This document shows, one piece after another, positions 43,607 through 51,184 of a DNA stretch of 64,000 bases. This DNA is from G965215045 sp965215045 (lineage in GTDB: Bacteria > Pseudomonadota > Gammaproteobacteria > JABABF01). The stretch covers positions 1,674,001 through 1,738,000 of the forward strand of contig OZ244031.1 in assembly GCA_965215045.1 (NCBI GenBank), in the 5' to 3' direction. A program made the translations under genes and the position numbers. The notes beneath the pieces were generated by a model. The model did no database searches. It was not told where the DNA came from and was given only the letters and a program-made list of their open reading frames with translations. Within the stretch, counting starts at the first letter, position 1, and each line of letters begins with the position of its first letter.

Positions 43607-45481
43607 ATGTCACGTCTGCCGGTCATCACCAGTTTCGGCGGCATCAACGCCGCCGGGCGCGCCTCGGCGCACCATGCCTATCGCCGCATGGTGATCGACG
43701 CACTGCCCGGGGAGCGGGCTGCCGAGACCTGGCAGGCACTGGCAGCACTGATGGGGCCGGAACTTCCGGGTGCCACGGAAGAGGAGCGGTGCGAATACAT
43801 GCGCCGTCACACCCTGGTGCGCCGCATCGAACCGGAGTTGTTTGACACGCAGGAGGTGCCCTGCAATTTTTCCGTGGCCCCCGGGGAGGACCCGGCCCCC
43901 CTGGTGCTGGAGACCTCGGAGCGCAAGTTGCCGCAGAAGCTGCCGCCACACTGGCGGGTGGAGAAGCTGGACGGAGACCGGGTGCGCTTGGTGCTGCAGG
44001 AGCGGGATAAGGCGCAACTGCTGTTGGCGGGTGCCTTCCCCTGTGCGGTGAGCACGGCGGGGCAACTGCCGCGGGGTTTTGCCCCCGGTGCCCTCTATCC
44101 TTCGCGCGCTCATCCGCGCGGCCTGGAGATGGCGGTATATGCCGCCTCGGATGCCCTGGACTTCCTGGGCATCGACTGGGAGCGCATCCGCGCCCGGGTG
44201 CCGCCCCATGAAATCAGCGTCTATGCGGGCAGTGCGATGTCGCAACTGGATGCGCGCGGCTACGGCGGCATGTTGCAGGCGCGCCTGGGCGGGGGGCGGC
44301 CGAGTGCCCGGCACTGTCCTTTTGGCTTTGCCGAGATGCCGGCGGATTTCATCAACGCCTACCTGCTGGGCAACCTGGGCAATGCCGGGGCGGTGCTGGG
44401 TGCCTGCGCTTCCTTCCTCTACAACTTGCGCCTGGCCGTGATGGACATCCAGTCGGGACGCGCCCGGGTTGTCCTGGTCGGTGCCAGCGAGGCACCGGTG
44501 ACGCCGGAGATTATCGAAGGCTACGCGGTGATGGGCGCGCTGGCCAGTGACGATGACTTGCGTGAACTCGATGGTCTGGCCGCCGACGAGGAGCCGGATT
44601 ATGCGCGCGCCTGCCGTCCCTTTGCCGAGAACCGCGGCTTCACCATCGCCGAGTCGGCGCAGTTCGCAGTGCTCATGGATGACGCCCTGGCCCTGGAAAT
44701 GGGTGCCAGGATCCACGGGGCGGTGGCCGAGGTCTGTATCAATGCCGACGGCTACAAGAAATCGATTTCCGCCCCGGGAGTGGGCAATTACCTGAGCTGC
44801 TGCCGGGCACTGGCCTGCGGGCGTGCGATCCTGGGCGAGGACGCGCTGCGCCACAGGAGTTTTGTCCTGGCACACGGCACCGGCACCCCGCAAAACCGGG
44901 TGACGGAGTCGCGCGTGCTGGACTATGCGGCGGAGCAGTTCGGCATCCGGAACTGGCCGGTAGCTGCGATCAAGTGCTTTGTCGGTCATTCGATCGGCGC
45001 GGCGGCGGGCGACCAGCTGGCGGTCGCCCTGGGAGTCTGGGCACACGGCATTCTGCCGGGTATTTGCACCATCGATGCACTGGCTGCCGATGTTTCGCAC
45101 AAGCATCTGCAGATCAGCCCACAGCACTTGGAATTGGAAGCGGGGCAACTGGATTGCGCGCTGATCAACGCCAAGGGCTTCGGCGGCAACAATGCCAGTG
45201 CCCTGCTGCTGGCCCCGCAGGCGACTCGGCGCATGCTGGAGACCCGGCACGGAAAGAAAGCCTTGCGGGACTGGCGGAAGAGGGAGGAGCAGGCACAGGA
45301 GCAAGGCCGCGTATACGATGCTGCCGCCTGCCGGGGAGAGACCCGGCCCCGCTATCTCTGTGATGATCAGTACGTGCGGGGCGAGACGGACCTGCAATCC
45401 GGTGCCGGGAAAATCCGTTTTGCCGACGGTGCCCCGGCACTGGACTTGGATGTGCAGAACCCGTATCCCGACATGTGCTGA
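43607..45481 (+). CDS. fabY: FabY-type beta-ketoacyl-ACP synthase
   Basis: Large condensing enzyme of 624 residues resembling Pseudomonas FabY, which condenses acetyl-CoA with malonyl-ACP to start fatty acid synthesis in place of FabH. The thiolase fold has nucleophile Cys267 in GACASFLYN, His423 in AHGTGTPQNRVTE and His461 in KCFVGHSIGAAAGDQLA, the Cys-His-His triad of elongating-type synthases. An N-terminal extension of about 180 residues and a C-terminal tail after FGGNNASALLL are typical of the FabY group. AGGGGAAG lies 6 nt before the ATG. Divergent from a GlxA/AraC-type regulator. Family assignment good; whether it is the sole initiating enzyme cannot be told here. Confidence 0.88.
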   Translation: MSRLPVITSFGGINAAGRASAHHAYRRMVIDALPGERAAETWQALAALMGPELPGATEEERCEYMRRHTLVRRIEPELFDTQEVPCNFSVAPGEDPAPLVLETSERKLPQKLPPHWRVEKLDGDRVRLVLQERDKAQLLLAGAFPCAVSTAGQLPRGFAPGALYPSRAHPRGLEMAVYAASDALDFLGIDWERIRARVPPHEISVYAGSAMSQLDARGYGGMLQARLGGGRPSARHCPFGFAEMPADFINAYLLGNLGNAGAVLGACASFLYNLRLAVMDIQSGRARVVLVGASEAPVTPEIIEGYAVMGALASDDDLRELDGLAADEEPDYARACRPFAENRGFTIAESAQFAVLMDDALALEMGARIHGAVAEVCINADGYKKSISAPGVGNYLSCCRALACGRAILGEDALRHRSFVLAHGTGTPQNRVTESRVLDYAAEQFGIRNWPVAAIKCFVGHSIGAAAGDQLAVALGVWAHGILPGICTIDALAADVSHKHLQISPQHLELEAGQLDCALINAKGFGGNNASALLLAPQATRRMLETRHGKKALRDWRKREEQAQEQGRVYDAAACRGETRPRYLCDDQYVRGETDLQSGAGKIRFADGAPALDLDVQNPYPDMC

Positions 45482-45560
45482 AGCGGTGCGGACCGCCGTC
45501 GTAGCCCGCGACTTTCTTCATACGGGCGGGGAGTTGCGGTCGGGCCGGCTAAAAGGACTT

Positions 45561-45596
45561 AAAAAACCCCGGCCTCCGATCTATCGAATGCCGGGG
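45561..45596 (-). terminator. Rho-independent terminator of the porin gene
   Basis: Read on the minus strand: stem CCCCGGC / GCCGGGG (45596-45590 with 45573-45567), loop of 16 nt, followed by six T (45566-45561). It lies about 60 nt after the porin stop. On the plus strand no T-run follows, so it serves the minus-strand gene. Confidence 0.8.
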
Positions 45597-45644
45597 GAGG
45601 GCCAAGGGAGGGGGGGGGAGAACGTAAGAGGGCCAAGGGAGGGG
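45597..45644. repeat. 17-bp direct repeat between porin and terminator
   Basis: GAGGGCCAAGGGAGGGG occurs at 45597-45613 and again at 45628-45644, 31 bp apart, within a purine-only-biased stretch that also has a run of nine G. It lies in the 3' untranslated region of the porin transcript (minus strand). Confidence 0.7.
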
Positions 45645-45657
45645 TAAGGAAAGAAAA

Positions 45658-46953
45658 TCAGAAGCGGTATTGCAGGCGGGCGATCATGGCATCGCCATCG
45701 TCGTCCAGGGCGTCCCTGGCATCGGCTTCGCCACTGACGAGGTTCAAGGCGGCCCGCACCTGGGAGTTGACATACCAGTTGAGACCGATGGTGGTCAGTT
45801 GGGTATCGTCAAAGCCTGAGAGATTCCTGTTATCCGTATCGCCCATGTCGATGTCGGAATAGCGCAGGAACACCTCCCAGGCACCGCCTGGCCCCTTGGG
45901 TTTGATGGCGCCGAAGACGCCGTTTTTACCCTTGTAGGGGCGCGTCTCTCCGGTCAGCACCCAGGCGACCTGGGCGGAATAGCCGTCGATGTCGATGCCG
46001 GTGTCAGTCGGCACACTACCCATCCAGCCGGTGTCGACGGCACCCCCGTCAAAAGTCATATCGTGGTACTCGAACTGGTAGAACAGCGGCCCCATGGTGC
46101 CGGCGATTTCCAGGGCCAGGCCGTCGTAGCTATCGTAGGCGACCGGCGGTGAGGCGAATTTTTCGGCTCCCCCCTTGACCTCGGGAGTGAAGTCGATCTC
46201 AGCCCCGCTAAAGGTAGAGTGTGTTGCGGTATTGGCACCGCCGACGGCTACGCCATCTGCCACATCACTATCCACCCAGGCGATCCCCAGGTGCACAACC
46301 ATATCGGGGGTGCGGATCGGCGTGAAGGTATAACGCGCGCCGAAGGTCCATTCGATATTATCGTTGTCGTCCGAGCCTCCTTTGAACAAGCCGGCCTTGT
46401 ACTGATAGTAGTCGTTGTACCCGGACAGGGTGATGCCGTTCAGACGACTCGGGGCAAAGGCCTGGCTGATGGCGTTGCGTTCGATGGCGAGGGTATCCTT
46501 GGAACTCGTCAGTTCGTCCATGCCGAAGGGCACTTTGAGTTTGCCCATGCTCAGCTTTGCCATTTTCCCGAAACCGGTATAGTCGAAATAGACGTCAGTG
46601 GTTTTGCCGCTGCCCTGGAAGTCGTACTCGAACTTGTATTTCCACTCGGGTGCCACCTGGCCGGAGAGGTTGATACGCACGCGCCGGAAGTCCAAGTCAG
46701 AACCGGAGGCCCCGTCATCTGCGCGATTGAAAATGCCATCGTAGTCCGTGTAGTCCAGCTGCAGGGAGCCACCGACTTTAAAGGAATATTTCTTGTCGGC
46801 GGTTCTGATCTCCAACCCGCCCTTGGTCTTGATCACCAGGTCGGGGCCGTCGCTGGTAACAGAACCCGCATGTCCCGCAACGGGGACCAGGCAGGCAATA
46901 CCCAGTGCCGCCAGGTAGTACAGGCCGGGAAATCGGGAACGGGGGAATTGCAT
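45658..46953 (-). CDS. OprP/OprO-type phosphate-selective porin
   Basis: Outer-membrane beta-barrel of 431 residues. Signal peptide with core LYYLAALGIACLVPVAGHA. A short N-terminal segment rich in charged residues is followed by SFKVGGSLQLDYTDYDG, the porin O/P start, then RVRINLSGQVAPEWKYKFEYDF. The final strand ends DAMIARLQYRF with the terminal Phe needed for Bam recognition. Pfam-like porin O/P members take phosphate or other anions; the substrate here is not evident and no PhoB box was recognised. Followed by its own terminator; divergent from tsaD across 155 bp. Confidence 0.88.
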   Translation of the reverse strand: MQFPRSRFPGLYYLAALGIACLVPVAGHAGSVTSDGPDLVIKTKGGLEIRTADKKYSFKVGGSLQLDYTDYDGIFNRADDGASGSDLDFRRVRINLSGQVAPEWKYKFEYDFQGSGKTTDVYFDYTGFGKMAKLSMGKLKVPFGMDELTSSKDTLAIERNAISQAFAPSRLNGITLSGYNDYYQYKAGLFKGGSDDNDNIEWTFGARYTFTPIRTPDMVVHLGIAWVDSDVADGVAVGGANTATHSTFSGAEIDFTPEVKGGAEKFASPPVAYDSYDGLALEIAGTMGPLFYQFEYHDMTFDGGAVDTGWMGSVPTDTGIDIDGYSAQVAWVLTGETRPYKGKNGVFGAIKPKGPGGAWEVFLRYSDIDMGDTDNRNLSGFDDTQLTTIGLNWYVNSQVRAALNLVSGEADARDALDDDGDAMIARLQYRF

Positions 46954-47108
46954 AGTCGCGGCTCCGTGGAAACAATACTGGCGTATTATCAGAATGCCGT
47001 ATTACAGGGCTGTGACAAGCTTCAGGCCCGGTATCGGTACCCCGGTAACGCAACCGGACAGCGAAGACTGCCATAATAGAAGCCTTTCCCGGACGATGAT
47101 TTCTGCGG

Positions 47109-48143
47109 ATGCGCGTACTCGGCATCGAAACCTCCTGCGATGAAACCGGCGTGGCACTCTATGACAGCGAGCGCGGCATCCTGGCCCAGCAACTGCACTC
47201 CCAGGCCGCCCTGCACGGGGAGTACGGCGGGGTGGTGCCGGAGTTGGCCTCGCGCGACCATGTGCGCCGCACCCTGCCCCTGCTGATGCGGGTGCTGGAG
47301 GAGGCCGGCTCAGAGCGGGACTCGGTGGACGCCATCGCCTACACCGCCGGGCCGGGCCTGGTCGGTGCCCTGCTGGTCGGTGCCTGCCTGGGACGTGCCC
47401 TAGCCTGGGCCTGGGATGTTCCCGCGGTCGGCGTGCACCACATGGAGGCCCACCTGCTGGCGGTGATGCTGGAGGAACCGGCACCGGAGTTTCCTTTTCT
47501 CGCCCTGTTGGTCTCCGGGGGGCACACCCTGCTGGTGCAGGCCGATGCGCCCGGGGCCTACCGGGTGCTGGGCCAGAGCCTGGACGATGCCGCCGGCGAG
47601 GCCTTCGACAAGACGGCGCGGCTGTTGCAACTGGGCTATCCCGGCGGCCCGCAGCTGGCACAACTGGCTGCCACCGGCGATGCAGAGCGTTTTGCCCTGC
47701 CGCGTCCCATGCTGCATTCGGCTTCCCTGGATTTCAGTTTCAGCGGTCTCAAGACCGGGGTGGCGCGGCTGGTCGCCCGGCAATCCGAACAGGGGGAATG
47801 GACGGAACAACTGCGTGCGGATATTGCCGCTTCCTTCCAGGAGGCGGTGGCGGAGACCCTGAGCCGCAAGTGTTGCCGGGCCCTGGAACAGACCGGCATC
47901 GGCACGCTGGTGGTGGCGGGTGGCGTCGGTGCCAATGCGCGCCTGCGCCAGCGGCTGGCCGAAGAGCTGCCCCGTTGCGGGGGGCGGGTGTTTTATCCGC
48001 GCCCGGAATTCTGCACCGACAATGGCGCCATGATCGCCTGCGCCGGTTTTTATTACCTGCGGGACGGGCGTGTCACGGAGGATGGCGGGGCGGTGTATCC
48101 GCGCTGGCCCCTGCCGGAGACGCCCACTCCAATGAGCCTCTGA
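47109..48143 (+). CDS. tsaD: tRNA N6-adenosine threonylcarbamoyltransferase
   Basis: TsaD (344 residues) transfers threonylcarbamoyl to A37 of ANN-decoding tRNAs with TsaB/E. The ASKHA fold starts VLGIETSCDETGVALYD. GVHHMEAHLLAVM gives the metal-binding His pair, and the nucleotide motif VSGGHTLLVQ is intact. GGVGANARLRQRLAEEL and FCTDNGAMIACAG complete the signature. Preceded by a CATAAT about 30 nt upstream that may be a -10. It is followed by a small membrane-protein ORF, then folB. Confidence 0.97.
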   Translation: MRVLGIETSCDETGVALYDSERGILAQQLHSQAALHGEYGGVVPELASRDHVRRTLPLLMRVLEEAGSERDSVDAIAYTAGPGLVGALLVGACLGRALAWAWDVPAVGVHHMEAHLLAVMLEEPAPEFPFLALLVSGGHTLLVQADAPGAYRVLGQSLDDAAGEAFDKTARLLQLGYPGGPQLAQLAATGDAERFALPRPMLHSASLDFSFSGLKTGVARLVARQSEQGEWTEQLRADIAASFQEAVAETLSRKCCRALEQTGIGTLVVAGGVGANARLRQRLAEELPRCGGRVFYPRPEFCTDNGAMIACAGFYYLRDGRVTEDGGAVYPRWPLPETPTPMSL

Positions 48144-48168
48144 TACTCTGCCCGAGAGCGGGGCTGCT

Positions 48169-48345
48169 ATGTTTGAAATTACAGTTTTTATAGTTTTGCT
48201 TTGGCTTTTGGGTGCTTTTCTCGCGCGTGCCATAGTGCCGCTGCTTAGCATTATTTTGTTTCCCTTTTTTCTGCTGGGATACGGGATTTGGAAATTTCTG
48301 TTCTGGGCCTGGCGGAGTAAAGACGCGCACCGGGTGCCGAGATGA
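48169..48345 (+). CDS. Predicted 58-residue two-helix membrane protein
   Basis: Hypothetical protein of 58 residues, starting MFEITVFIVLLWLLGAFLAR. Two hydrophobic segments at about 4-22 and 24-47 are separated by Ala-Arg-Ala, and the tail RSKDAHRVPR is basic, predicted cytoplasmic. The stop overlaps the folB start as ATGA, which supports real translation and coupling. Codons are T-rich compared with neighbours, as expected for Phe/Leu/Ile. Homologues not recognised; in many relatives plsY occupies a place near tsaD/folB, but this is far too short and lacks PlsY motifs. Confidence 0.65.
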   Translation: MFEITVFIVLLWLLGAFLARAIVPLLSIILFPFFLLGYGIWKFLFWAWRSKDAHRVPR

Positions 48346-48713
48346 GTGATTCCACGGACAAGATTTATATTCGCGAACTGCAGCTGGAGACCATCGTCGG
48401 CATTCACGACTGGGAGCAGGAGGTGCGCCAGGCATTGAGCCTGGACCTGGAGATGAGTGCCGATGTGCGCCGGGCGGCCCGTTTCGATGATATCGAGCAC
48501 ACCCTGGATTACAAGCGGGTGGCGAAGAGAATTATCCAGGTGGTGGAGGGCGAGCGTTTTCAACTGGTGGAATCGGTGGCGGAAAGGGTGGCGCAACTGG
48601 TGCTGGAGGAGTTCTCGGTCCGCCGCCTGCGCCTGCGCCTGGGCAAGCCCGGTGCATTGCGCGGTGCGCGGGATGTGGGCGTACTGATTGAGCGGGAAGC
48701 ACCGGCGGAATGA
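48342..48713 (+). CDS. folB: Dihydroneopterin aldolase
   Basis: FolB (123 residues) cleaves dihydroneopterin to 6-hydroxymethyl-dihydropterin in folate synthesis. The signature KIYIRELQLETIVGIHDWE holds the substrate-binding Tyr-to-Glu region, and DYKRVAKRIIQVVEGERFQL with VESVAERVAQLVL follows. It overlaps the small membrane ORF upstream and folK downstream by 4 nt each. Confidence 0.95.
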   Translation: MSDSTDKIYIRELQLETIVGIHDWEQEVRQALSLDLEMSADVRRAARFDDIEHTLDYKRVAKRIIQVVEGERFQLVESVAERVAQLVLEEFSVRRLRLRLGKPGALRGARDVGVLIEREAPAE

Positions 48714-49258
48714 ACCGCGTCTATGTAGGCATTGGCAGCAATATCGACCGGCAGCGATGGATCCGCCGGGGCCTGGACGCCCTGGCCCGGAATTTCGGCA
48801 TCTTGGACCTGTCGCCGGTGTACGAGAGTGAAGCGGTGGGCTTTGCCGGCGACTCCTTCTACAACCTGGTCGTCGGTTTTGACACGGAATTGCCGCTGGC
48901 GGAACTGGTGGAAATCCTGCAGCGCATCGAACAGGATTGCGAACGCACGCGCGACAGCACCGCGCGTTTCTCCTCGCGCACCATGGACCTGGATATCCTG
49001 TGCTACGGCAATCTGTGCGGGCGCATCGCGGGTCTGCAACTGCCGCGCCCGGAAATTCTGCAACACGATTTCGTGCTGCGTCCGCTGGCGGACCTGGCCC
49101 CCGCGGAGATACATCCGCACGAGGGGCGCACGTGGGCGGAACTCTGGGCGGAACGTCAGACCGCCGCCGACTTTGTGCACAGCGGTTTGCAGCGCGTGGA
49201 ATTCAACTACCGCCCGCCAGCGAACGGCCACCATCCACCGGCAGCACCTGCCCGGTGA
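48710..49258 (+). CDS. folK: 2-amino-4-hydroxy-6-hydroxymethyldihydropteridine pyrophosphokinase
   Basis: HPPK (182 residues) pyrophosphorylates the product of FolB. Start VYVGIGSNIDRQRWIRRGL, then the signature RFSSRTMDLDILCYG with the magnesium-binding Asp pair, and LPRPEILQHDFVLRPLADLAP. ATGA overlap with folB. The last about 19 codons overlap the convergent SDR gene by 56 bp. Confidence 0.95.
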   Translation: MNRVYVGIGSNIDRQRWIRRGLDALARNFGILDLSPVYESEAVGFAGDSFYNLVVGFDTELPLAELVEILQRIEQDCERTRDSTARFSSRTMDLDILCYGNLCGRIAGLQLPRPEILQHDFVLRPLADLAPAEIHPHEGRTWAELWAERQTAADFVHSGLQRVEFNYRPPANGHHPPAAPAR

Positions 49259-49946
49259 TGTAACTGCCGCTGCGGGCCAGGAAGCATACCGCCGCTGCGA
49301 TCTCCTCCACCGTGCCCAGGCGGCCCAGGGGAACGCCGGCGATGATTTTCTCCCGCAAGCCGGCATCTTCTTCCGCACCCGCAGGCAGCAGGATCGCCCC
49401 CGGTGCCACACCGTTGACCCGCACTTCGGGGGCGAGGCGGGCGGCCAGGGCGCGGGTCAGCACGGCCAGTCCGCCCTTGGCGGCTGAATAGGCACTGTAA
49501 TGACAGAGCGTGCTGTGCGGTAGCACATCGAGCAGGTTGATGATGCAGCCGCCCCGCTGGCGCAGCAGGGGTGCGGCCTGGTAGCACAGGAACAGCGGTG
49601 CCCGCAGGTGGATGTCCGCCAGTTCCTGCCAGCTCGCCTCATCGGGGCCTTCCGGCGGGTCGGGCCGGAAGCGGGAGGCGTTGTTGACCAGGGCGTCCAG
49701 GCCGCCCAGGGCCCGGGCGCATTGCTGCACCAGTTCCCGGGCCGATTCCTGACCCCGGAGTTCGGCCGCCAGGCAATGAACAGAAGCCGCGCGCACGGCA
49801 TTCAGTTCTTCGGCCAGTGCCCGCGCCTCCTCAGCGGAGTGGTGATGATGCAGGGCGATGGCAAAACCCTCGGCGTGCAGGGCGCGCACGATGGCCGCCC
49901 CGATGCGCCGGGCACCGCCGGTCACCAGGGCAACGGGGGGTTTCAT
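49203..49946 (-). CDS. Pteridine reductase-like SDR oxidoreductase
   Basis: Short-chain dehydrogenase of 247 residues. The dinucleotide motif VALVTGGARRIGAAIVRAL has the TGGxxRIG form seen in pteridine reductases (PTR1/FolM). Catalytic residues lie in the YSAYSAAKGGL segment (Tyr-x-x-x-Lys), with NNAS and the C-terminal VDGGRSL. Proximity to folB, folK and cca supports a role in reducing dihydropterins or dihydromonapterin, but a different SDR substrate is possible. Start overlaps the cca stop (ATGA). Confidence 0.85.
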   Translation of the reverse strand: MKPPVALVTGGARRIGAAIVRALHAEGFAIALHHHHSAEEARALAEELNAVRAASVHCLAAELRGQESARELVQQCARALGGLDALVNNASRFRPDPPEGPDEASWQELADIHLRAPLFLCYQAAPLLRQRGGCIINLLDVLPHSTLCHYSAYSAAKGGLAVLTRALAARLAPEVRVNGVAPGAILLPAGAEEDAGLREKIIAGVPLGRLGTVEEIAAAVCFLARSGSYITGQVLPVDGGRSLAGGS

Positions 49947-51160
49947 GTCCGCAGGGCGGCGATGGCGGCGATGCGCCGGCGCCGCAGCTCCGGGGCGAAT
50001 TCCCCGTCGGCATAGCCTTCGTCCTGCAGCGTCTTGCCGCGAATCGCCCGCGCGGCGGCGGCACAGCGCTGCAGGTATTCGACCTGTGGGGTCTCCCGCT
50101 GTTCAAAACCGGTGCGCCCGCGCGAATCCGCTTCGCAGGCCAGCAGGAACTCTTCCAGCTGCGCCGGGCGCCGGAAGAAATCCAGGTTTTCCAGCAGGCG
50201 CAGGATGGTCGAAGGCCGCAGTTCGAAGGCGCGGTGGAACAGCAGGTGATGGCGGCACACCAGTTCGCCCAGTTGCCGGTAGCGGCGCGGTGCCTTGAGG
50301 CGTTTGCACAGTGCGCGGATCACCGGCAGCCCGCGCTGGTCGTGCCGTTTATGGCTGGGCCATTCCTGGCGCGGCGTGCGCGCCTTGCCCAGGTCGTGGA
50401 CCAGGGCGGCGAAACGCACGGCCGGGTCTTCGCAGAGCCGCGTGGCCTGCTCCAGCACCATCAGGGTGTGCACGCCGGTATCGACCTCGGGATGATGTTG
50501 CTTGGTCTGCGGCACGCCGAACAGGGCGTCGATCTCCGGGAACACCACCGGCAGGGCCTCGCATTCGCGCAGCGTGCGCAGGAACTCGGCGGGTGCCGGT
50601 GCGCAGAGTGCGCGCTGCAATTCATTCCATACGCGCTCGGCCACCAGGTGCTGCAACTCGCCGCTGTGTGCCAGTTCACGCATGAGTTCCAGGGTCGGGG
50701 CCGCCACCCGGAAACCCAGCGGTGCCAGTTGCGCCTTGATGCGCGCTACCCGCAGCACGCGCAGCGGGTCCTCGACAAAGGCCGGGGAGACGTGGTGCAA
50801 CAGGCGTTGGCGCAGGTCTTCTGCACCGCCCATCGGGTCGATCAGCTGCCCGTGTTCGTCTTCGACCATGGCGTTGATGCGCAGGTCGCGGCGCGACAGG
50901 TCCTGTTCCAGGCTGACCTCGGGGCCGGTGTGAAACGTGAAGCCCTTGTAGCCCGGCCCGGTCTTGTGCTCGGTGCGCGCCAGTGCGTATTCCTCGCCGC
51001 TCTCGGGGTGCAGGAAGACCGGGAAATTGCGGCCCACGGGACGAAAGCCCTGTGCCTCCATCTGCTCCGGCGTGGCACCGACCACCACCCAGTCGCGCTC
51101 TTCCACCGGCAGTCCCAGCAGGCGATTGCGCACCGCACCGCCGACGAGATAGATTTTCAT
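49943..51160 (-). CDS. cca: Multifunctional CCA-adding enzyme
   Basis: Class II tRNA nucleotidyltransferase (405 residues) that adds or repairs the 3' CCA. The catalytic start YLVGGAVRNRLLGLPVEERD with downstream DW..V metal motif, RRDLRINAM, and EDPLRVLRVARIKAQ are diagnostic. A C-terminal HD domain has HDLGKARTPRQEWPSHKRHD, giving the phosphatase/phosphodiesterase activities known in E. coli-type enzymes. Needed here because tRNA-Trp lacks an encoded CCA. 24 nt after acnB. Confidence 0.97.
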   Translation of the reverse strand: MKIYLVGGAVRNRLLGLPVEERDWVVVGATPEQMEAQGFRPVGRNFPVFLHPESGEEYALARTEHKTGPGYKGFTFHTGPEVSLEQDLSRRDLRINAMVEDEHGQLIDPMGGAEDLRQRLLHHVSPAFVEDPLRVLRVARIKAQLAPLGFRVAAPTLELMRELAHSGELQHLVAERVWNELQRALCAPAPAEFLRTLRECEALPVVFPEIDALFGVPQTKQHHPEVDTGVHTLMVLEQATRLCEDPAVRFAALVHDLGKARTPRQEWPSHKRHDQRGLPVIRALCKRLKAPRRYRQLGELVCRHHLLFHRAFELRPSTILRLLENLDFFRRPAQLEEFLLACEADSRGRTGFEQRETPQVEYLQRCAAAARAIRGKTLQDEGYADGEFAPELRRRRIAAIAALRT

Positions 51161-51184
51161 CGGGGGAGCACGGTGCGGCCCACG

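Noticed and set aside
43339..43845. 168-codon plus-strand frame through the fabY upstream region
   Set aside because: It arises from the repetitive CCGCTACCCC spacer and overlaps the fabY start in another frame; no ribosome-binding site or similarity.
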